DNA of 64,000 nt from Dactylis glomerata. Lineage: Eukaryota > Streptophyta > Magnoliopsida > Poales > Poaceae. Below are positions 55,981-64,000 of the stretch, one piece after another. A program made the translations under genes and the position numbers. The stretch spans positions 62,001 to 126,000 of the forward strand of contig QXEO01001045.1 in assembly GCA_007115705.1 (NCBI GenBank), given 5' to 3'. The notes under the pieces were generated by a model that saw nothing but the letters and a program-made list of their open reading frames with translations, ran no database searches and was not told the DNA's origin. How positions within the stretch are numbered: position 1 is the stretch's first letter; every line of letters starts with the position of its first letter.

Positions 55981-56565
55981 ATGCTGTTCCCTAAGTACGT
56001 TCTGGAGCACCTCTCGGTAGGTAGTGGTTCAATTATTGGAAAAAGTAACATTGAGGAGTTCTTTAATCACATTAGTATGCATAAGGAAGTTGAGGAAAAA
56101 TCTTTGGTTGAGCTAGCTCCTACTTATGAAGTTGCTTCGGCTTATTTAGTTCACATGTTAGAAGCTAGGTTTGCTAGCCTTAATCCTTTCATGCAATACA
56201 TGTTCCTTAAGCTTCACGAAATTGAGGATCCCGAAAAGAAAGCTTTTATCTTGGAAACTTTGCGCAAAGAATTTAGAGATGTTGCAATTGAGGCTAGGAA
56301 AGTTTTTAAGAAGTTTAATAAGCTTGGCTCACCTGTTGAAATTGTTGGTACACCCAACGAAGATTCTAGATTGCCAATACCTTGTAAGCTTGTAGGAATT
56401 CATAATGCTTTGGTAACTAATTTTAGTTGGATTTGTCCTGAAAATCTTTTTGATGAAAATAGTGTAACAAAGCGTGACTACAAGGGATACTCAAAACCTC
56501 AATTGGATAGTATTCATTTCTTTATTCCTATAGTGGATCCTGATCCCCCTTTCATTATTACTTGA
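55981..56565 (+). CDS. ORF-X of element B, unknown function
   Basis: 194 residues from ATG 55981 to TGA 56563. It is intact, and homologous to the start-damaged copy in C. The core (about residues 20-105) is predicted helical and charged: NIEEFFNHISMHKEVEEKS, AYLVHMLEARF, NPFMQYMFLKLHEIEDPEKK and IEARKVFKKFNKLG. The second half contains PIPCKLVGIH and a Pro-rich end. No zinc knuckle, membrane segment or signal peptide. Not similar to gag, pol or ORF-Y. Leader and trailer around it match D, so it sits in an exchangeable slot. Conservation of the frame in two separate elements argues for a real protein, perhaps aiding packaging or trans-mobilisation. Confidence 0.7.
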   Translation: MLFPKYVLEHLSVGSGSIIGKSNIEEFFNHISMHKEVEEKSLVELAPTYEVASAYLVHMLEARFASLNPFMQYMFLKLHEIEDPEKKAFILETLRKEFRDVAIEARKVFKKFNKLGSPVEIVGTPNEDSRLPIPCKLVGIHNALVTNFSWICPENLFDENSVTKRDYKGYSKPQLDSIHFFIPIVDPDPPFIIT

Positions 56566-59483
56566 TTCGCAATTTTCTGCGCCTAGCTCAAAGGCGTTAA
56601 AGAAATGCACTCTTGGGAGATAACCCAATGTTTTATTTTCAGTACTTTTTCTTTTGTTTGAGTCTTGGAAGTCATTACTACTGTAATGACCGCTCCTTAT
56701 CTTGTTTATTTCGTTGTTGTGCCAAGAGAAGCCTCTAATTCGAGTGAGGTAAAGATTTGGGGATGTTGCTGTCCTAAAACTGTTTTCGGTGCTGCACCGT
56801 AAAAATTCGTATAAATTCTCTGTATATATTTTGGACCTGCGATTTCTTGTGCATATGCCCCAGGTTATATCCAAACTTTCATTAGTTGAACACTTTTTGA
56901 TTTGAGCAACAGAAAACCCCTAAAAAATTCGACCTTTGTCAGCTGTTCTGTTTTGACAGATTTCTGCCAATATTTTTGTTTGTCGCTTTATCGCTTTCTT
57001 TTGAGTTCTTTTGATCACGGAACTTTTGGGGAAGTTGCTACAGTAGTATGTGCTATATATGTGGTGGTTTTGAGTTGAAACCTGAAGCAAAAAGAGGTTG
57101 ATTATATGTTATGCTACACTAATGTTGCTAATAGAATTGTGTTTAGTTTTGTATGAAGGAAGTTTTCAAGTGTAGGGATTGGAGAATGATGAGATGAGTT
57201 GAAGAATGGACAAAATCTCAAGCTTGGGGATGCCCATGCATCACCCCAAGAAATATCCAAGAAGTACAAGCGTCAAAGCTTGGGGATGCCCCCGAGGCAC
57301 CCCTTCTTCATCGGCAAAAATCAGGTCACCTTTCAAGACGCTATATTTTTATTGCTTCATGTACTATGTGTTTTTCTTGGAGCGTCAGTTGTTTTAGTTT
57401 TCTTAGTTAGTTTAGTTTTGTTTGCTGTAATAAATGGTTGGACCCAACAAATTTCCTTTGGAGGAGATGTACTCGTTTTCATTTGCCAAGAACACTCCGT
57501 TTTTCATTTTTACAATTTCACCGGGTGTTCTTCTTTTTCCGCTACTGCTTTTGGTTTTCGTTTTTGCCTTGATTTGCGTTCAGACCTTGTCATATCTTTT
57601 CATCGAGGTGTATTTTTGCCTCTGATCTTTATTGGTTTTCATCAAAAGAGGTGTCTTTAAAAATTTCAAATGGTGTTGGAAAAGAGAAAAAGCTTTATGC
57701 AAAAAAGTGGTACAAGAAGGAGCTTGTGTAGACTGCGGCTTAGGCTTTTTCATGTCGTGCTTGATGTCTTTTTGATAGTATGCTTAGTGGTTTTGCTGTA
57801 GCGTGACTTGTCTCAAATAACTGAGATTGCTTAATGAGCCTTTGAAAAAATCATGCATTGTTTTAATTATTTGGAAGCATTATTTTGGTTTTCTCCTTGA
57901 TGCTTTATTTGGGTTGACTTGGCGCATGCTCACACATGTTAGACTCTTACAAAGTCGCCAATAGCCTCTATGATCATTTAGTTTTTGACTTTTGATGCCA
58001 TCTTATGCTTCTTTTAATGTCGCTTTGTCGCTTTGCATGATTATGGCCATTATTGCTCTCTTAGTTGGTCGCTCCCAGTCTTTTGCTAGCCCTCGCCTTG
58101 TACTGAGTATGAGCTCTACTCGTGCATCCAACTCCTAAAAGCCAAAGTTTTCCAAAGTGTCCACCATACATACCTACTAGCAATTTGCTATTCCAAGTAA
58201 ATTTGACTTGCTTTTATTTTCTCTTCAAATTAAACTCTTACCAGTGTTATGCGAAATTCGGTCAGTAAAGCTCTCACGAACCGAAAGGCACACTTTACTT
58301 TTTCCCGTTCTTAAAAATTTGACATTGTGGTCTCTTATGTTGAGTTGTTATGCTTGCAAGTTGTAAGTTGGAGACTAGCCCAGCCATGCAGTCATGGGCA
58401 AGCTTTCAACATTGCACTTCTTATTTGAGTTGATATCGTGATCTTTTGTTTATGGATGCCCGCGGTGTGAAATGAATTGGGAATCTTGTGGGGATCATGG
58501 AGTTTGTATATGTGTTAGGGAAACGCCGGGCCGCTAATCTAAGCCATGCATAATTCATGGTGGAAATTTGCAGCATACCCATGGTGAACATTCGACGACG
58601 CATCTCACAATAAAAAGCTAAACAAATGGCAAATAAAAGAGATGTCGAGGTGTTCATTGTCTGCTTGTCCTGTCATTTTGATGTGGGCTTGTTCCATGTC
58701 ATCGGGCACGGAGGTACCCCGTTGGCGGTTCTCAATGATATGCATATATTTACAATGACAAGAGCCTTGCTTGGGACTCTAAGTAAAGTAGCATGAGGTT
58801 TGGGTACTCGTATTCACGGGATACGAGGTTTTCAACTTATGATTTGTCAAGCATATGCATCATAATTGTTCTCGCATTAACTTTAACCATTCAAGATGCT
58901 TATGATGGGGGCAATGAGAGCTCAAAGCCGGTAAGTACCATAATTTTTGAAGGTTATAAAACTTGAAATCACTGCTTCCCTCTGCGAAGGGCCTTTCTTC
59001 TACTTTTATGTTGAGTCACCACCTTCTATCTTTATGCACCATTAAGAGAGCATAGTTGTCATTCTTAGTATAATGTGCATTGTCCCAAAGTTTTCATTGA
59101 TTGATTCATATTGTTGGTTTCACTTGTTCTCAAATTATTTGTATCTAGTCGCCCTCTTACACTTGAAGGTGTCCTATGCATTTATGTTTTGCTCTCTTTG
59201 AAGGACAAGCTGAAAACCATTTGTATGTTTTTCCTTATGATTTGAACACACATTTGACTTTCATTGTTTCATTTTCATGATCTTTTGTTTGTGTTCATTT
59301 GCATGTTTACAACATGGTTGCTAAGTTTCTATTCTTAAGATTATATCTTCATGCCTATGTTTTAAGTTCTTATGATCCCAGCTCACAAATGCTTACATAT
59401 ATGATCAAGATTGTGTAGGTGCATGTCACCTCAAAAATTATTCTTTTGTTATCACTTACCTACTCAAGGACGAGCAGGAGTTA
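56566..59483 (+). other. Non-coding 3' internal region of B
   Basis: Homologous to the same part of D and C. Contains the conserved hairpin (57223-57250) and a second GCTTGGGGATGCC copy near 57277. A block at about 58230-58970 is not present in D. No supported gene. Confidence 0.72.
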
Positions 59484-59497
59484 AGCTTGGGGATGCT
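59484..59497 (+). other. Polypurine tract of B
   Basis: AGCTTGGGGATGCT directly before the 3' LTR, preceded by AAGGACGAGCAGGAG. Confidence 0.8.
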
Positions 59498-61146
59498 TGA
59501 TACGTCTCCAACGTATCTATAATTTTTGATGCTCCATGCTTGTTTTTACACCATTTGCCCAATGTTTCGTTACACTTCGTGGCACTTTTATGCATTTTCC
59601 GGAACTAACCTATTAACAAGTTGCCACAGTGCCAGTTCCCTGTTTTCTGCTGTTTTTGTGTTTCAGAAGTGATACACAGGAAATATTCTCGGAATTGGAC
59701 GAAACAAGTTTCTGAAGTCTTATTTTGTCCGGGAGTTTCCAGAGATCCGAAGAGGAGTAGGAGAGGAGCCACAGGCCAGGCTCACACCAGGCTGGCGCGG
59801 CCCAGGCCCTGGCCGTGCCGCCATGGTGTGAGGGGGCCTGGGGCCACTCCTGACATCACCCCTTCGCCTATAAAGACCCCCCGATGGAAAAAACCTAAGT
59901 ACCCAATCAATTTTATAGAAACACATCGCGATCCGCCGCCGTCGTCGACCCAAGATCGGGAGGGTCTAGAAGCTCTTCCCGGCACCCTGCCAGAGAGGGG
60001 AATCGCCACCGGAGGTCTTCTTCATCGCCATGCTTGCCTCCGGAGCGATGAGTGAGTAGTCTACCTTGGACTATGGGTCCATAGCAGTAGCTAGATGGTT
60101 GTCTTCTCCACCATGTGCTTCATGTTTAGATCTCATGAGCTGCCCTACATGATTGAGATCACCGTTATGTAATTCTACATGTTTGGTTTGTTGGGATCCG
60201 ATGAATATTGGTGTTATGATTGAGTTGCTATACTGAAATATATCTTATGTTATCTCTATGTTGTTTATGATCTTGCATGCTCTCCGTTGTTAGTAGCTAT
60301 CTTGGCCGAGTAGTTGCTAGTGACTCCAAGAGGGGGTATTTATGCTCGATAGTGGGTTCATGCCTCTATTTAACCTGGGGGAGTGACAGAAACCTCTAAG
60401 GTTGTAGATGTGCTGTTGCTACTAGGGAGAAAACAGCATTCATATGCTCAAGGGCATATGCTTTGTTTACATTACACACTTTGCTTAATGCAATTATCTG
60501 TTGTTCGCAACTTAATACTTGTGGAGTTCTCGGATTGATTCGCCACAAGTGGATTATTAGTCATAGATGCAGTTGGATGGTGGTCTATGTATTTTGTTGT
60601 AATGCCCAGAGTAAATCTCATAGTGATCTTCTTGACATATCATGTTTATCTTTATTCTATCAATTTTCCAACTGTAATTTGTTTACCCAGCATGTGTTAT
60701 TTATCTTATGGAGAGACACCACTAGTGAACTGTGGACCCCGGTCCTATTTCCATCATATTGCTATCACCTGTTTACTTTACTCGCACTGTTTACTTTACT
60801 CGCATACTTCTACTGTTTTCCACTCGATACGCTCATAACCTTTGTTTCAAGCAAACCGATGAGATTGACAACCTCATCGCAAGTTGGGAACAAAGTACTT
60901 GGTTGTGTTGTGTGCAGGTTCCGCGTTGCAGCTAGAAAGCAAAGCTTGGACGAGGTGCCATATATAAATTGTCCGAAGCTGTCGCAAACTAGCAAGCATC
61001 ACCTTCAGTCGTAATTGTCTGCTCTTCTCCTGAATGATTAAACCTTGGTTTCTTAACTGAGGGAAAACAAGCTGCTATACTCATCACACCTTCCTCTTGG
61101 GGTTCCCAACTGACCGGTTATTTATTTCATCAAATCGGTAGCATCA
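59498..61146 (+). repeat. 3' LTR of B
   Basis: 1649 bp; TATAAAG at 59869-59875; followed by TSD ACACC (61147-61151). Confidence 0.94.
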
Positions 61147-61151
61147 ACACC

Positions 61152-62481
61152 CTAGGGCAGCACGGCCCAGGCCCTGGCCGCGCCACCAGGGGGTGAGGCC
61201 GCCTGGTCCACCTCCTGACGCTGCCCTTCCGCCTATATATTCCCCTCGACGTGAAAAACCTAAAGACCCGATCAATTTTCCATGAAACCTACTGCAAGCC
61301 GCCGCCATCATTGACGCGAGATCGAGAGGGTCCAGAAGCTCTTCCCGACACCCTGCCGGAGGCCTTCTTCACCACCATGGTCGCCTCCGGAGTGATGTGT
61401 GAGTAGTCTATCTTGGACTACGGGTCCAGAGCAATAGCTAGATGGTTGTCTCCTCCACCATGTGCTTCATGTTTAGATCTTGTGAGCTGCCTATCATGAT
61501 CAAGATCATCTTTGTGTAATTCTACATGTTCTGTTTGTTGGGATCCGATGAGTATTGGTACCATGTCAAGTTGATGTGTTGAATTATTATCTTTATGTTA
61601 TCTCTATGTTGTTTATGATCTTGCATGCTCTCCGTTGCTAGTAGATATCTTGGCCGAGTAGATGCTAGTGACTCCAAGAGGGAGTATTTATGCTCGATAG
61701 TTGGGTTCATACCTCTAGTAATCTGGGGGAGTGACAGAAACCTCTAAGGTTGTAGATGTGCTGTTGCCAATAGGGAGAAAACAACATTCTTGTGTTCAAG
61801 GACATTTGCATTGTTTACATTACGCACTTTGCTTAATATAGTTATCTATTGTTCGCAACTTAATACTCAACGGGTGCTCGGATGACACCTCGAGAGTGGA
61901 TTATTAGTCATAGATGCAGTTGGATTATGGTCTATGTGTTTTGTCGTAATGCCCAGAGTGAATCTCATAGTGATCCTCATGACATATGTACGTATCTTTA
62001 TTCTATCAATTGCCCAGCTGTAATTTGTTTACCCAGCATGTTGTTATTTATCTTATGGAGAGACACCACTAGTGAATTGTGGACCCCGGTCCATTCCTTT
62101 TACATTGCTATTACCGTTTTACTTTTACTCGCATTATTTACATTCTTGCAAACTATTATCTTTTACCACTCGATACGCTTAATCCTTTATTTATAGCAAA
62201 CCAGTAAGATTGACAACCTCATCATAAGTTGGGGCAAAGTACTTGGTTGTGTTGTGTGCAGGTTTCACGTTGCTGCTGGTGAAAAGCTACACGCCGACAA
62301 GCATTTTTCTGGCGCCATTGTCCGGAGTGTCGCAAAGATAGCGGGCATCAACCTTCGTAAGTGTGGTTCTTTCTCCTACTGGTTTGATAAACCTTGGTTT
62401 CACAATTGAGGGAAACTTGCTGCTGTGCTCATCATACCTTCCTCCTGGGGTTCCCAACTGGGTGCCTACTAAGCACCATCA
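61152..62481 (+). repeat. 5' LTR of A, second piece
   Basis: Resumes after the second ACACC; TATATAT at 61234-61240; ends CACCATCA. Confidence 0.9.
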
Positions 62482-62491
62482 AGCATTTTTC

Positions 62492-62508
62492 TGGCGCCGT
62501 TGCCGGGG
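62492..62508 (+). other. Primer-binding site of A (tRNA-Asp)
   Basis: TGGCGCCGTTGCCGGGG, ten bases inside the LTR end. Confidence 0.9.
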
Positions 62509-62669
62509 AGAAAGAAGATTTCTGCAGCGAGAGTCTCTCACTTCCAATCTTTTACTTTTTTATTGTTTTGCTTTACTTTATTTTTGCTTGCATCGTTTTA
62601 TCAAAAATACAAAAAAATTAGTTCCTTTATAGTTGTTACTTTTACTTGCTTGCTTTTAGTTTTGCTAGA

Positions 62670-64000
62670 ATGGGTACTCCTGAGAACACCAAATTGTGTG
62701 ATTTTACTTGCACCAAAAACAATGATTTTATCTACACTCCTATTGCGCCACCTGCTCCTGCGGCAATTTTTTATGAGATTAAACCTGCTTTGTTGAATCT
62801 TGTTATGAAAGAGCAATTTTCTGGTGCGAGTTCTGAAGACGTTGCAGCTCATCTCAATAATTTTGTTGAGCTATGTGAGATGCAAAAGTATAAGGATGTA
62901 GATGGTAGTATTATCAAGCTTAAATTGTTTCCTTTCTCTTTAAGAGGAAGAGCTAAGGATTGGTTGCTATCTTTGCCTAGAAATAGTATTGATTCTTGGG
63001 ATAAGTGTAAGGTTGCTTTTATTGGAAAATATTATCCTCCTGCTAAGATTATAGCTTTGCGAAGTGATATTATGAAGTTTAGACAGTTTGATAATGAACA
63101 TGTTGCTCAAGCTTGGGAAAGAATGAAATCTATGATAAAGAATTGTCCCACTCATAGACGGACTACTTGGATGATTATCCAAACCTTTTATGCAGGACTA
63201 AATTTTTCTTCAAGGAATCTTTTGGATTCAGCTGCTGGAGGCACTTTTATGTCTATTACCTTGGGCGCCGTAACGAAGCTTCTTGATAATATGATGGTAA
63301 ATTATTCTGAGTGGCACACCGAGAGAGCTCCACAAGGTAAGAAGGTAAATTCTATTGAGAAAACCTCTTCCTTGAGTGATAAGATTGATGCTATTATGGC
63401 TATGCTTGCTAATGATAGAGCTCATATTGATCCTAATAATGTTTCTTTGGCCTCTTTGGTTGCTCAAGAAGAGCATGTTGATGTAAACTTCATTAGAAAT
63501 AATAATTTCAACAACAGTGCTTATAGGAACAATTTTGCTAGCAATAATTATAGGCCGTATCCTTCTACCAATGGTAATGGTTATAGTAACTCCTCCAACA
63601 ACACTAGGGATGCGCACTCTGAGCTTGAAGTCATGCTCAAGGACTTCATCGGTAAGCAAACTGCTTTTAACAAGTCTGTTAAGGAAAAGTTGGGTAAAAT
63701 TGATATTCTTGCTTCTGAAATTGATAGCCTTGCTCTTGATGTCGAACTTCTGAAACTAAAAGTGTTGCCTAATGATGTGAAAGAAAGCAATACTTTGAAT
63801 GCCATTCAAGTTAGAATTGATGAAAATGTTAGGATGTTAGCAGAATTGCATGCCAGGTGGGAAAGAGAAGATGAGATGGCTAGAAAGATGAAGGTATGTA
63901 CTATTACCACCTCTAGTGATGTTGTTTCAAATGCTAGTAATCCTCTTACTTTGATTGGTGTAGAGAAAACTCCTACTCCTTGTGCGAAAAAGCCCAAAAC
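62670..64000 (+). CDS. gag: Gag of element A (Athila-type), 3' end outside window
   Basis: Open from ATG 62670 (MGTPENTKLC) to the window end, 443 codons without a stop. Residues about 35-200 are the retrotransposon capsid domain, colinear with the Athila gag at 31509. Compare EIKPALLNLVMKEQFSG with EIKPALINMVQHNPFKG, LKLFPFSLRGRAKDWLLSLP with MQLFPFSLSGLAKVWFHSLP, and LLDSAAGGTFM with FVDSAAGGGIM. An Asn/Tyr-rich linker (about 270-310) and a coiled-coil segment (about 320-410) follow. No zinc knuckle has appeared by the window edge. It is the only gag among the TGATACG-type elements here and would be the natural supplier of particles for B, C and D. Confidence 0.9.
   Translation, partial: MGTPENTKLCDFTCTKNNDFIYTPIAPPAPAAIFYEIKPALLNLVMKEQFSGASSEDVAAHLNNFVELCEMQKYKDVDGSIIKLKLFPFSLRGRAKDWLLSLPRNSIDSWDKCKVAFIGKYYPPAKIIALRSDIMKFRQFDNEHVAQAWERMKSMIKNCPTHRRTTWMIIQTFYAGLNFSSRNLLDSAAGGTFMSITLGAVTKLLDNMMVNYSEWHTERAPQGKKVNSIEKTSSLSDKIDAIMAMLANDRAHIDPNNVSLASLVAQEEHVDVNFIRNNNFNNSAYRNNFASNNYRPYPSTNGNGYSNSSNNTRDAHSELEVMLKDFIGKQTAFNKSVKEKLGKIDILASEIDSLALDVELLKLKVLPNDVKESNTLNAIQVRIDENVRMLAELHARWEREDEMARKMKVCTITTSSDVVSNASNPLTLIGVEKTPTPCAKKPK

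Larger units (their letters stand above)
54060..61146 (+). mobile_element. B: complete non-autonomous gypsy-type element with ORF-X
   Basis: 7087 bp; TSD ACACC at 54055-54059 and 61147-61151. LTRs are both 1649 bp (54060-55708, 59498-61146). It has two primer-site copies, ORF-X, a 2.9-kb non-coding 3' region and a polypurine tract. No gag or pol. The LTRs differ at about 30 positions (near 2 %), mostly transitions. Inserted in the 5' LTR of A, a relative with the same LTR type. Confidence 0.95.
53773..64000 (+). mobile_element. A: gag-bearing Athila-type element (right end outside window), split by B
   Basis: 5' LTR pieces 53773-54059 and 61152-62481 (1617 bp joined), TGATACGTCTC to CACCATCA. 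tRNA-Asp primer site at 62492-62508, a leader homologous to those of B, C and D, then an intact gag running off the window. Probably the autonomous or formerly autonomous partner of B, C and D; pol would lie beyond 64000. Confidence 0.88.

Noticed and set aside
1..64000. CRISPR arrays, bacterial operons, rRNA or tRNA genes
   Set aside because: None seen. tRNA-like matches are only primer-binding sites; tandem repeats are LTR arrays or a minisatellite without CRISPR spacer structure.

Overview
The window is plant nuclear DNA. The sequence signatures point to a grass of the wheat/barley tribe (Triticeae): LTRs opening TGATACGTCTCCAACGTATC, Athila-type gypsy elements with tRNA-Asp primer sites, and non-autonomous copia-type elements primed by initiator-Met tRNA. 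I cannot tell species or chromosome. About 85 % of the window is LTR retrotransposon, and most long open frames belong to these or are shadows of their LTRs.

Positions 1-46729 are one nested insertion complex that can be taken apart layer by layer from 5-bp target-site duplications (TSDs). The oldest visible layer is the tail of a TGATACG-type LTR (F, 46671-46729). Element C (minus strand, 9019-46670) is inserted in F. Into C went a foreign LTR element (E, remnant 8668-9018), a 1.6-kb Helitron (12817-14397) and a 4.0-kb solo LTR (S, ends 14542 and 45612, TSD ATAAT). Into E went T1 (1-8667, plus strand). Into S went T2 (15932-26885, minus, TSD ACGTG) and D (28518-44595, plus, TSD GTGGG). Into the 5' LTR of D went a complete Athila-type element (30023-39352, TSD CACTC) whose two 1251-bp LTRs differ at only about two positions. 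The nest is therefore five levels deep along F > C > S > D > Athila.

Positions 46730-53772 are a small gene island. It holds AT-rich DNA without recognisable genes and a probable Helitron-like element carrying a LINE RNase H pseudogene that ends in a perfect 30-bp inverted repeat. It also holds a second LINE 3' remnant and the one convincing host gene: a two-exon secreted lipid-transfer-type (8-cysteine) protein at 51802-52219, with TATA box and polyadenylation signal.

Positions 53773-64000 hold element A (plus strand, running off the right edge), which carries an intact Athila-type gag. Its 5' LTR is split by complete element B (54060-61146, TSD ACACC).

Elements A, B, C and D share LTR type, tRNA-Asp primer site and an untranslated leader, but their first reading frame differs. 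A has gag, B and C have a roughly 195-codon protein of unknown function (ORF-X), and D has an unrelated 323-residue protein (ORF-Y) in the same slot. This looks like an autonomous element with non-autonomous followers carrying exchangeable cassettes. T1 and T2 are a second non-autonomous type: they encode only a copia-like gag (four internal stops in T1, intact in T2) followed by about 3.8 kb of non-coding DNA and no pol.
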